DNA of 64,000 nt from Hyphomicrobium_A sp044507625 (GTDB taxonomy: Bacteria; Pseudomonadota; Alphaproteobacteria; Rhizobiales; Hyphomicrobiaceae), in contig JBIQJE010000007.1 in NCBI GenBank assembly GCA_044507625.1, positions 1 through 64,000 on the forward strand, given 5' to 3'. Within the stretch, counting starts at the first letter, position 1. Each line of letters starts with the position of its first letter. A model generated the notes under the pieces. That model saw only the letters and a program-made list of their open reading frames with translations, made no database searches and was not told the origin of the DNA. Of this stretch, positions 8,619 through 17,272 are shown one piece after another. The position numbers and the translations under genes are program-made.

Positions 8619-8954
8619 ATGACTGACGTTCTTTGGCGCCTGCTCGCCCTCGCGTTCCTCGCCGCGGCTGTGGTGGCGTTCGCCTTCATCGTGCGAAAAT
8701 GGCGTGGCGGCCCTCGCTTCGCCACGTTGTTTGCGAACAAGCCCGCAAAGCGCATCGCGGTCGTCGAGCAGGTCGTGATCGACGGCAAACGCAGCCTGCT
8801 GCTCGTGCGCCGCGATGGCGTCGAGCATCTGCTGATGACGGGCGGTCCGATGGACATCGTGATCGAAACCGGCATCGATGCCACCCGCGCGCCTGGCTTC
8901 AGCGTGACCCAACCGACGCGCCCGCCCCGGTTACTCGACGAGGCCGCCGAGTGA
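8619..8954 (+). CDS. FliO-like flagellar export membrane protein
   Basis: A 111-residue single-pass membrane protein. One N-terminal helix (LLALAFLAAAVVAFAFIVRK, residues 8-27) is followed by a small cytoplasmic domain with the FliO pattern: KRIAVVEQVVIDGKRSLLLV, then RRDGVEHLLMTGGPMDIVIE. FliO helps assemble the FliP ring of the flagellar type III export gate. The segment 'VRRDGVEHLLMTGG' is the most conserved part of FliO/FliZ-family proteins. GATGAGAA precedes the ATG. In this lineage FliO-like proteins often sit next to cckA rather than inside flagellar clusters, which fits here. The large MscS-type channel gene follows 43 bp later on the same strand. The family call is fairly firm; a role in flagellar export is inferred. 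Confidence 0.75.
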   Translation: MTDVLWRLLALAFLAAAVVAFAFIVRKWRGGPRFATLFANKPAKRIAVVEQVVIDGKRSLLLVRRDGVEHLLMTGGPMDIVIETGIDATRAPGFSVTQPTRPPRLLDEAAE

Positions 8955-8997
8955 GCGGGCGCCGCAACGACACTCAATTCCTTGGGGGAGATGCCCT

Positions 8998-11900
8998 ATG
9001 CGCCGATCGCCGCCGATGACGAGGCTTCTCGCACTGGTGGCGTGCCTGTGGGCAATGCTGTGCGCCGCTCTGCCGGGCGCAGTCGCTTTCGCCCAAACGC
9101 ACGGCCAGCCGCAGACGCTTCCCGCCGCTCAGCCTGCGAACCCGGCGCCGGCGCACGTGCCTCCGGCTGCTACGGCGCCGGCAGCGCCACCCGCCGCCGC
9201 AACCGTTCCGCCGGCCACCGCGCCCGCAACGGCCCCCGCCGCAGCAGCACCCGCGACACCTGGGGCATCCGGTACCGCCGCGCCTGCGCAGCCCCCCGCG
9301 GCCGCTCCGGCGACGCCCCTGCAGCCGGGCGCGCCAGCCAACCCCGCCAATCAACCCGCGCCCGCTGCCAATCAAGCGGCCCCAAATCCGCCGAGCGCAA
9401 CCAATCAGCCGGCAGCGCCCACACCGGCGCCTGCTCCCGCACCGGCAACGACGCCCGCACCCAGAGCCGAGCCTCCGGCACCGGCAGCGCCCGCCGCAAC
9501 ACCTCCAGCCGCAACGACCGAGACACCGCCCGCGGCAGAGCAGAAGGTTGCAGGCCCGTCCGTCGAGGAACTCGTCAAGCCGGTCACCGCGCTCTCCGGC
9601 GCAATCGATGCCGCCGAGAAGAACCTCGAGCAATCGCCTGGAAGCCAGCGCGATCTCGCCACCCTGCGCAGCGGTATCGAGAAGATCGAGAACAACGCCA
9701 AGGCGGCAGCCGAGGCCCTGCAGCCGCGCCTCAAGGAAGTGCGCTCGCAGATCGACAAGCTCGGCGCGCCGCCCGGCCCCAACGATCCACCCGAAGCCCC
9801 GGACGTCGCCACAGAGCGCCAGCGCCTCAATGCCGTCGCCGCACAGATCGACGGCGCGATCAAGAAGGCGGCGCTCATCGAGGAGCGTGCCCGTCAGCTC
9901 ATCGGCCGCGTGCAGAACGCGCGCAAGGGCATCTTCACGCGGTTCCTCTTCAACCAGACCGATACGCCCCTGCAGGTGCGCGTCTGGCAGCAGGCTGGCG
10001 ACCAGCTCCACATCGCGCGCCGCCAGCTGGGATTCATCCTCTCCAACTGGTGGTCGGCCGCTACGCTCAACCCGCTCGGCCTCGTCGGTGTTCTCGGCAC
10101 GGCGCTTTTAGGGTTCTTCGGTCTGCGCTTGCTCATGCGGCGCCTCATCCGCATGCGCCTCGACCGTGCTGGAACGTCATCCCCGTCCCTTGCCGAGCGC
10201 GCCTTCAACGCGGCCTGGACGGCGCCCGCCTACGCGCTTCCTGCCACCGTCGCCCTGATCGTGCTCTATGTCGGCCTCGACGAATTGGGCCTCTTCTACT
10301 GGCAGGTCGCCCGCTTCGCGCAGGCCGCCGTATTCCCCCTCGCGGTTCTGATCGGCGTGACGGCCCTTTCCCACGCGCTGCTGCAGCCGAGACGCCCCCG
10401 CTGGCGCCTGTTCAACATCTCCGACGCGAGCGCGCTGCGGGTGCATCTCGCGGTCAAGGTGATCGCGACCGTCTACACGCTCGATTATCTCATCCGCTAC
10501 CTCGTCGGCATCCTTTCGCTTCCGCTGTCGACGACCATCATCGCGGCATTCATCGCCAGCCTCTTCTACATGGCGATGCTGCTGTTCATCGTGCGCACGC
10601 CCTTGGGCCCACCGAGCAACGCACCCAACGCGCCGGTGGAGCGCTGGCGTCCCGTATGGCTGAAGGTGCCGCTCATCGTCCTCGCCGTGGTGCTCGTCGC
10701 CGCAGCGCTGCTGGGCTACGTTTCGCTGGGCCGCTTCATCGCCACCCAGATCCTGACGACCGGCACCGGCATATTGCTCGTCGGCGTGCTGCACATCGCC
10801 ATCCGCTGGATGGTTCCCGGGCCCGGCGCCAATACGGAAAGCGAAGCGCGCGGCATGAGCGCGCTCATCGAGCAGCGCCTAAAGCTCGACGACTTCGGCC
10901 GCAACCAGCTCGCGCGGATCCAGCGCGGCCTGCTCAATGCGCTGCTCTTCGCCGTGGCGACGCCGCTGCTGCTGCTGTCCTGGGGCGTGTCGAGCGCTGA
11001 GATCATCAGCGGCGCGCGCGCCGCCGTCTTCGGCTTCGATGCCGGCGGAATTCACATCTCGCTGGCGCGCATCATGGCCGCCATCGCGCTGTTCGTTGCG
11101 GTATTGGCGGCGACGCGCTTCGTACAGCGATGGCTCGCCGCCGGCGCGCTAGCGCAGGGACGCCTCGAGGCCGGGCTTGCCAACTCGATCTATACCGGTG
11201 CCGGATACATCGGCTTCGCCGTCGCAACCCTGGCAGCCATCTCCTACGCCGGCTTCGATATCACGAGCCTCGCCATCGTCGCCGGTGCCCTCTCCGTCGG
11301 TATCGGTTTCGGCCTGCAGTCGATCGTCAACAACTTCGTCTCCGGGCTCATCCTGCTGGTCGAGCGGCCGATCAAGGTGGGCGACTGGGTCTCGCTGAAA
11401 GAGGGCCAGGGATACGTCCGGCGCATTGCCGTGCGCGCGACGGAAATCGAGACCTTCGAGCGCGCGAGCCTCATCGTTCCGAACTCGGAGCTCATCACCC
11501 ACACGGTCGTCAACCTCACGCACCGCAATCTGCTGGGCCGGCTCGCGATATCGGTACGCGTTTCCTATCTCGCCGATCCCGACCACGTCATTCGCGTGCT
11601 GCAGCAGGTGGTGGAGAAGAGCACGCTGATCCTGCGTCATCCCCCGCCCTTCGTCGTTCTCGACAATCTCGGCGAGAACGCGATGGACTTCAGCGTCCGC
11701 GTATTCCTCGCCGACGTGAACCGCTCGCTCGCCGCCCAGACCGAATTGCGCGCGAGCATCGTCAAGGCACTGCGCGAGGAAGGCATCAACATCCCCTATG
11801 CTGGAGCGCTCGCGGGCCATGCCGCCATCGACACGCCCGCCGGCCGCGCCTCCATCGAGGTTGGCGTTTGCCATGACGCCGATCCGGAGNNNNNNNNNNN

Positions 11901-12425
11901 NNNNNNNNNNNNNNNNNNNNNNNNNNNNNNNNNNNNNNNNNNNNNNNNNNNNNNNNNNNNNNNNNNNNNNNNNNNNNNNNNNNNNNNNNGCCCGCCGGCC
12001 GCGCCTCCATCGAGGTTGGCGTTTGCCATGACGCCGATCCGGAGGAGGTGCTGGCGGCACTACGCGAGGCTGCTACGCGCAACGGCCTCGCCACCGAGGG
12101 CGAAGTCGACGACATCCACATCGCCTTCGAGGACATCAACGACAACGCCTTGGTGTTCTCCCTCTCGGTGCCCGTGGCCGAAGGCGTACGCGCCGGCGAT
12201 ACACGAACGGCCCTGCGCGCCCAGGCGGTGAAGGCCCTGCGCGAGCGCGGCATCGCACTCGCCAGCCCTCAGCGTCAGGTGCGCCTGCGCGATGTGGAGG
12301 ATCTGCGCGCCTTCCTTGCCAAGCGCGCGAGCGAAAAAGCCGAACAGCACCGCGCCGGAGCCAGCGACGTCGAACCGGAGACCGGCAAAGACGACGCCGG
12401 CGAGGACGAGCCCGGCAGGGCCTAG
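8998..12425 (+). CDS. Large MscS-family mechanosensitive channel (DUF3772 type), split by an assembly gap
   Basis: A mechanosensitive-channel-family protein. Signal peptide (MTRLLALVACLWAMLCAALP), then about 160 residues of Ala/Pro-rich low complexity, a helical periplasmic region (QRDLATLRSGIEKIENNAKA, QIDGAIKKAALIEERARQLI), many transmembrane helices, and the MscS pore/beta domain: LSVGIGFGLQSIVNNFVSGL, then VERPIKVGDWV and PNSELITHTVVN. The coding frame meets 100 Ns at 11890-11989. The 55 bases before the gap are repeated exactly after it; merging the two copies removes 155 bases and joins codon 964 directly to the frame beginning at 12045, giving one 1090-residue protein ending at TAG 12423-12425. 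The gene is therefore very probably intact. GGGGGAG precedes the ATG. The C-terminal 100 residues form a hydrophilic cytosolic extension. Confidence 0.88.
11835..12044. other. Scaffold gap (100 N) with duplicated 55-bp contig ends
   Basis: Bases 11890-11989 are 100 Ns. Bases 11835-11889 and 11990-12044 are identical over 55 positions. This is what results when two contigs that overlap by one assembly k-mer are placed side by side with a fixed-length gap. The duplication and the Ns shift the channel gene out of frame; no biology should be read from them. Confidence 0.95.
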
Positions 12426-12699
12426 ACCATGATCGCTTCGGACCCTACCCGTCCGAAGCGTGAATCATCGGTCCAAGAAAAACACCATGATCGCTTCGGA
12501 CCCTACCCGTCCGAAGCGTGAATCATCGGTCCAAGAAAAACACCATGATCCCTTCGGACCCCACCCGTCCGAAGCGTGAATCATCCGTTCAAGAAAAACA
12601 CCATGATCGCTTCGGACCCTCCAGTCCGGAGCGTGAATCATCGGTCCGGTCAAAAGACGAAGGCCACGTCGCGTTTCGGAGAAAAGCGATCGTGCCTAG
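12422..12699. repeat. Tandem palindromic repeat array with CTAG ends
   Basis: Three consecutive 58-bp units start at 12427, 12485 and 12543; a fourth starts at 12601 and continues into a further arm ending at 12699. Each unit carries a hairpin, in the first unit CGCTTCGGAC (12434-12443), 7-base loop, GTCCGAAGCG (12451-12460). The array as a whole is bounded by inverted ends: CATGATCGCTT at 12428-12438 against AAGCGATCGTG at 12684-12694 (10 of 11 matching), each next to CTAG (12422-12425 and 12696-12699). The left CTAG contains the TAG stop of the channel gene. The fourth unit plus right arm matches the single element at 42935-43034. It looks like a non-autonomous palindromic element whose left arm has expanded in tandem. 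Confidence 0.85.
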
Positions 12700-12711
12700 A
12701 AACCGGCCAAC

Positions 12712-12741
12712 AAAAAAGCGCGCCACAGGGCGCGCTTTTTT
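12712..12741. terminator. Bidirectional rho-independent terminator
   Basis: A perfect 13-bp inverted repeat (12712-12724 and 12729-12741) with a 4-base loop. It reads AAAAAAGCGCGCC on one side and GGCGCGCTTTTTT on the other, so it has a U-tract in both directions. It ends dksA on the minus strand and can stop plus-strand read-through from the channel gene and repeat array. Confidence 0.9.
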
Positions 12742-12780
12742 GGTTCGCTTCTCTTGGCGCTGCACGAACAGCGCCGCCGC

Positions 12781-13485
12781 TCAGTCCTCGCGGTAGACCC
12801 GCTCGCGGCGCTCATGGCGCTCCTGCGCCTCGACGGAAAGCGTGGCAATGGGCCGTGCATCGAGCCGCTTGAGGCCGATCGGCTCGCCCGTCTCCTCGCA
12901 ATACCCGTAGGAGCCATCCTCGATGCGCGCCAGCGCAGCGTCGATCTTGGCGATGAGCTTGCGCTGACGGTCGCGCGCGCGCAGCTCCAGCGCACGGTCC
13001 GTCTCGGACGTGGCGCGGTCGGCTAGATCGGCGTGCTGGGTGGATTCCTCGTGCAGTCCGACGAGCGTCTCGCGCGTCTGGCGAATGATCTCGTCCTTCC
13101 ACGCGAGCAGCTTCTGGCGGAAGTACATCCGCTGGCGCTCGTTCATGAAAGGCTCGTCCTCCGACGGGCGATAATCTGGAGGCAGCACTATCGACGAAGA
13201 CTTGGCGCGTGCCGTCATTTTTCTCCCCGCAACTTTCTGCTTTACGACAACCTTCTTGTCGCCCGACCTCTTATCACTCGCTTTTTTTTCGCTGGCTTTG
13301 GCGATGCCGGCATTTTTGGGCGCGGACTTCGTCTCGCTGGCCTTCTCGGCGGCCACCTTACTACCGCTCGATGCCTTCACTTTGGCCAGCGCGGCATTAT
13401 TGCGCTTTGCCACAGCGGAGGGTGCAGCGCGGCCCACGGGGGAGCCCTTCGCCTTCACGGGCTTCTTGGCGCTTCGCTTGCTCAT
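12781..13485 (-). CDS. dksA: DksA/TraR-type RNA polymerase-binding protein with histone-like N-terminal extension
   Basis: DksA binds the secondary channel of RNA polymerase and, with ppGpp, resets transcription. In this 234-residue protein the DksA part covers about residues 100-234: DYRPSEDEPFMNERQRMYFR, the coiled-coil hairpin, then the finger region YGYCEETGEPIGLKRLDARP. Only one of the four zinc cysteines of E. coli DksA remains (pattern C-T-S-A), as in several alphaproteobacterial homologues that fold without zinc. The first 95 residues are an extra Lys/Ala/Ser-rich tail (KKPVKAKGS, KASEKKASDKRSGDKKVVVK) resembling histone H1-like bacterial proteins; typical DksA is about 150 residues. 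It is a single gene followed by a strong terminator and divergent from moxR across a 348-bp spacer. Confidence 0.88.
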   Translation of the reverse strand: MSKRSAKKPVKAKGSPVGRAAPSAVAKRNNAALAKVKASSGSKVAAEKASETKSAPKNAGIAKASEKKASDKRSGDKKVVVKQKVAGRKMTARAKSSSIVLPPDYRPSEDEPFMNERQRMYFRQKLLAWKDEIIRQTRETLVGLHEESTQHADLADRATSETDRALELRARDRQRKLIAKIDAALARIEDGSYGYCEETGEPIGLKRLDARPIATLSVEAQERHERRERVYRED

Positions 13486-13833
13486 CGGGCCTCCAGGAGG
13501 CTTGCAGAGACGGCCGGCCCCTCAACCGGCGGGCAACAAGCTATTTTAGGGGCCTCCTATTGGCGGCCCTGCGTCCATCTGTCAAGACGTTCCGCTGCCG
13601 GAGCTAAAGGGCGGCAGGGACAACGAAAAGGTGCCCGATACAATTCATGGCCCACAGGCGCTTCCCGGAGATGCACTGGGCAGCCTTCGCGCCCGCCCTC
13701 GTCCTTGCCGGACGGCCTGTTGCGGCATCGCCCCGCGCCGGCCCCGGCTTGCCGGTAGCGCCTGCCCGTCCTTAATGTCGGATCAGCCAAACGGCGCCCC
13801 GGTGCGCCGGTACGAAAGGATCTCTTCCCCCCG
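13486..13833. other. Divergent dksA / moxR intergenic region, no gene seen
   Basis: The 348-bp spacer separates the start codons of two divergent genes, so it must hold both promoters. Short open frames exist on both strands but have arginine-rich random composition. I cannot point to a particular promoter element. Confidence 0.5.
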
Positions 13834-14679
<846 letters not shown>

Positions 14680-14735
14680 CACGCGCCGCCAGCGCGCCTT
14701 TCGCGCCCGTTGAGAGTCGAGACCCTGTCGGGCCC

Positions 14736-15551
14736 TCAGATGCGGTGGATGACGACAAGCTCCCGGAAGGCATGCCACGTGGCGTAGCCGAGCAGCGGCA
14801 CGACCACGACCAGCCCTACGAAGAGCGTCATCAGACCGATCGCCATGTGGCCGGCGATCAGTGCCGCCCAAAGGAGCATGGGTGCGAGGTTGACGCCCAC
14901 GGCCCGCACGCTCGTCGCCATTGCCGTCACGGCATCGACGTCCTTCGCCAGCAGGAGCGGCGCGGCGATGCTCGACAGGGTGAACACCATCGCCGCCAGG
15001 ATACCCCCGCAGATCGTGCCGGCAAACAGCAGCGCAACGCCAGTATTCGTGAAGAGCAAGGTATGCACGAACTGGGTCGGATCCGGCACCGCCCGCTCTC
15101 CGAGAAAGAGGGAAAGCAGCAGGAAAGCCATCTCGATCCAGGCGAAGAACCCCAGAAATAGCGCCACGCCGAACAACCCGAGCCGTCCGGTTGCGGGCAC
15201 GACCCCTGAAAGCACCGCCCCGGCGGTGACGCGCTGCCCCTTCTCCAGAAGACGGCTTACCTCATAAAGGCCCGCGGCGAGCAGCGGCGCAATCAGCACG
15301 AAACCCCCGGCGAAAATGGGGATCAGCGAGATCATCTCAAGCCGGTTGAGCGCCGTGACCAGCAGCCAGCCCACGAGGGTGAAAACCACCCCATACCCGA
15401 GGCTGATGAGGGGCACCGCCCGCAGATCGCGCCAGCCGGCGGCCAACCATTCCCATGGAGAATCGAGCGTCACCCGCCGCACCGCAAAACCGACCTGGCG
15501 AGCGGTCGCGAGCCCACTATCCGGCGCCTGCGAGTGGTCGTGCCCGTGCAT
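14736..15551 (-). CDS. DUF2189 integral membrane protein
   Basis: A 271-residue polytopic inner-membrane protein of the DUF2189 family, function unknown. After a His-rich hydrophilic start (MHGHDHSQAPDSG), the text shows the family's GWRDL motif (EWLAAGWRDLRAVPLISLGY) and about six hydrophobic helices, among them VVFTLVGWLLVTAL, ISLIPIFAGGFVLIAPLLAA and LLWAALIAGHMAIGLMTLFV. The conserved GLYEVSRLLEKG follows the second helix. Members are common in alphaproteobacteria, and some sit near cytochrome oxidase genes; no such context is present here. It is convergent with the MoxR gene and divergent from a small unknown gene, with a TGTAACG-N15-CGTTACA inverted repeat in the shared upstream region. 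Confidence 0.85.
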   Translation of the reverse strand: MHGHDHSQAPDSGLATARQVGFAVRRVTLDSPWEWLAAGWRDLRAVPLISLGYGVVFTLVGWLLVTALNRLEMISLIPIFAGGFVLIAPLLAAGLYEVSRLLEKGQRVTAGAVLSGVVPATGRLGLFGVALFLGFFAWIEMAFLLLSLFLGERAVPDPTQFVHTLLFTNTGVALLFAGTICGGILAAMVFTLSSIAAPLLLAKDVDAVTAMATSVRAVGVNLAPMLLWAALIAGHMAIGLMTLFVGLVVVVPLLGYATWHAFRELVVIHRI

Positions 15552-15603
15552 GGCTGAGGCCCCCTTCTATGTGTTTTCCTCGACAGCGCCTTGGCTGCTG
15601 CGT

Positions 15604-15632
15604 TGTAACGTACCCTGATCTATGCCGTTACA
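15604..15632. promoter_or_regulatory. Inverted repeat in divergent promoter region (possible operator)
   Basis: TGTAACG and CGTTACA are separated by 15 bases in the 170-bp spacer between the DUF2189 gene and the divergent unknown gene. A dyad of this size and location suits a dimeric regulator, but a 7-bp dyad can also arise by chance. Confidence 0.3.
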
Positions 15633-15721
15633 TAGCTTGATCTGCGTCGCCCCGCAGCTGCCGAAATTGGCTGCATGGATCGCCGCGCCGGGAACGCGGC
15701 TGGCAGGCGGAGAAACTGCAA

Positions 15722-16099
15722 ATGAAATCGGCGGGCGAAGCACAAGGCGATGAGCGCGTCCGGGCCAATCTGGCTGCGGCGATGGGCTATGGCGGCTGGC
15801 CGGCAACGATCCTGTCGGAGCTCGCCCTCGTGATCTCCGCCTATTCACTTTACGAACCTACGTTCAAGACGGCGGACATCGAGGTCTACATCCCGCTGAC
15901 GCTCATCACCGCCGCGCCCAGGCAGCCCGATCTGATCGACCGCGTGCTCGGCGACGAGCCCGCCCCCGGCGTCTTCGAGCGCATGCTGCCGTGGCTCTCC
16001 GACCAGCAGCTCGACGACCGCCGGGTCGCGATCTCCGCCGCGAACGAATCTAGGAGCGAAGCCGCAGCAGGTGTCGGCGGTAGACCGGCGGCTCGATGA
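15722..16099 (+). CDS. Hypothetical protein, 125 residues
   Basis: An open frame coding for 125 residues that I do not recognise. The centre looks protein-like: YGGWPATILSELALVISAYS, then LYEPTFKTADIEVYIPLTLI and ERMLPWLSDQQLDD. The last 20 residues are low-complexity Ala/Gly/Arg. There is no signal peptide or clear membrane segment. GGCGGAGAAACTGCAA lies just before the ATG and can serve as a weak ribosome-binding site. A minus-strand frame overlaps it, but that one has a less natural composition. It is divergent from the DUF2189 gene; a tiny membrane-protein gene follows 155 bp later. I am moderately sure it is translated and have no functional call. Confidence 0.45.
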   Translation: MKSAGEAQGDERVRANLAAAMGYGGWPATILSELALVISAYSLYEPTFKTADIEVYIPLTLITAAPRQPDLIDRVLGDEPAPGVFERMLPWLSDQQLDDRRVAISAANESRSEAAAGVGGRPAAR

Positions 16100-16254
16100 A
16101 AGCCGATTGGCAGCGCCCCGCAACGTTACACATTCGCAAGCTGTCTTCGCGCTGGCGCGGCCAACATGAACGCAACCTGTCATTCGGCTTCAGTGATCGT
16201 TCAACGACACCGGCTATTCTTGAGGGAAATCACCACGAAAGAGGTGGAGGCTCC

Positions 16255-16341
16255 ATGTCCGAGTTCATTCGCAGCGGCCTGATCGTCCTCATGGGCATGA
16301 CGGTGATGGTCGCCGGCATACTCGTCATTTTTTACGGCTGA
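16255..16341 (+). CDS. 28-residue single-helix membrane microprotein
   Basis: A very short gene. ATG at 16255 follows a strong ribosome-binding site (AAAGAGGTGGAGG). The product starts MSEFIRSGLIVLMGMTVMVA and ends GILVIFYG; it is almost entirely one hydrophobic helix of about 20 residues with a short charged N terminus. An open frame extends upstream in phase, but it is Arg/His-rich and lacks a ribosome-binding site, so the short start is preferred. Proteins of this type usually act as regulators or small subunits of membrane complexes; which partner it would have is unknown. It lies between the 125-residue unknown gene and a convergent unusual gene. Confidence 0.55.
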   Translation: MSEFIRSGLIVLMGMTVMVAGILVIFYG

Positions 16342-16363
16342 CACAGCCTGCGCCTCGCGGAAC

Positions 16364-17020
16364 CTAACGGCTGCCGGGCGGCGTGATTCCCAAATCTTCG
16401 AGTTGCCTCGCGTACTTTTCGCGGTTTGCTAGGAGAACGCGGCACTCTTGCGAGCCGTCTTCGATAGGGATTCCCAGAAAACGCTTAGTACAGCTCAGCA
16501 GGTGCAAATTATAAGCTGCTTTGTATTTGCGCATGGAGGTTTCAGACTTCAGTACGGTGCTGGTTGTGCAAACCCGATCCGGGGATGACGACATGAGACG
16601 AACAGCGTCGTCCACTGGCACTGTATCTCCGTATTCATTGTATTTCCCAACCGCGGTGAGAAAGTCACTAAGGGCGTTACGAGATTGTTCACCCCATACT
16701 CCGTCTATTCCGCCGCCGTAGCAGCCTAGGCGGCGAAGTTCGCCTTGCAGCCTCGCTTCCCACTTCGGAGTTTCGGCAGTCGCTTCGTCAACCAGGTTAC
16801 TTGGTCTCGCCACCTCCACATTGAGTTGCTGCAGTTGGTTTAAAGCCCAACCGAGGATTTGAAAGAGGAACGCAACTGTCGCCGCAATCGTCAGAACGGC
16901 TACGCAAGTCTTCGCGAAAGGGCGTTCCGCAATTAAGTTGGGATACCATTGCCCACCACTGAGGACCGCGACCGTCATCATCACGGCGAACAGGGCAAAT
17001 TCCAGCAACACTACGTGCAT
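16364..17020 (-). CDS. Membrane protein with peptidoglycan-binding-like domain, atypical composition
   Basis: A 218-residue protein of uncertain family. The N terminus has two transmembrane helices (MHVVLLEFALFAVMMTVAVL and CVAVLTIAATVAFLFQILGW). About residues 95-150 resemble a PG_binding_1 repeat: LQGELRRLGCYGGGIDGVWG, then EQSRNALSDFLTAVGK, the layout (L.. LG.Y.G.IDG..G..T..A...F) that binds cell wall or acts as a protein module. The remainder is hydrophilic with four cysteines. ATG 17020 follows GGGGA; an upstream in-frame extension lacks such a site. The coding sequence is visibly richer in A and T than its neighbours and uses codons such as TTA, AAA and ATA that are rare elsewhere here, suggesting recent acquisition. 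Confidence 0.6.
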   Translation of the reverse strand: MHVVLLEFALFAVMMTVAVLSGGQWYPNLIAERPFAKTCVAVLTIAATVAFLFQILGWALNQLQQLNVEVARPSNLVDEATAETPKWEARLQGELRRLGCYGGGIDGVWGEQSRNALSDFLTAVGKYNEYGDTVPVDDAVRLMSSSPDRVCTTSTVLKSETSMRKYKAAYNLHLLSCTKRFLGIPIEDGSQECRVLLANREKYARQLEDLGITPPGSR

Positions 17021-17272
17021 TGACAATCCCCGCACTGATGATGCGTGGATCACAATGGCCGATTCGATTCTATTTGCAGGCGCCCTGCATCGCAAATCTT
17101 GTGGAGAGGCTGTCAAGCTCTGCGATGGGTCGGCTTTCGCAATTTACCTCGGCCGCGAATTAAGCAATGCCGCTCCCAAAAGGATCGCCGCGAGCGAGAG
17201 TTCCATCTGCATTGATATAGCAATTGTCTGCGTTCCGGTTAGGGTGCGTCTTCTTTCGAAAGGTCACCCCAC

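Noticed and set aside
12518..12872. Open frames with repeated NHRSKKNTM-like peptides in the repeat array
   Set aside because: They are translations of the 58-bp hairpin units, lack a plausible ribosome-binding site and run into the terminator.
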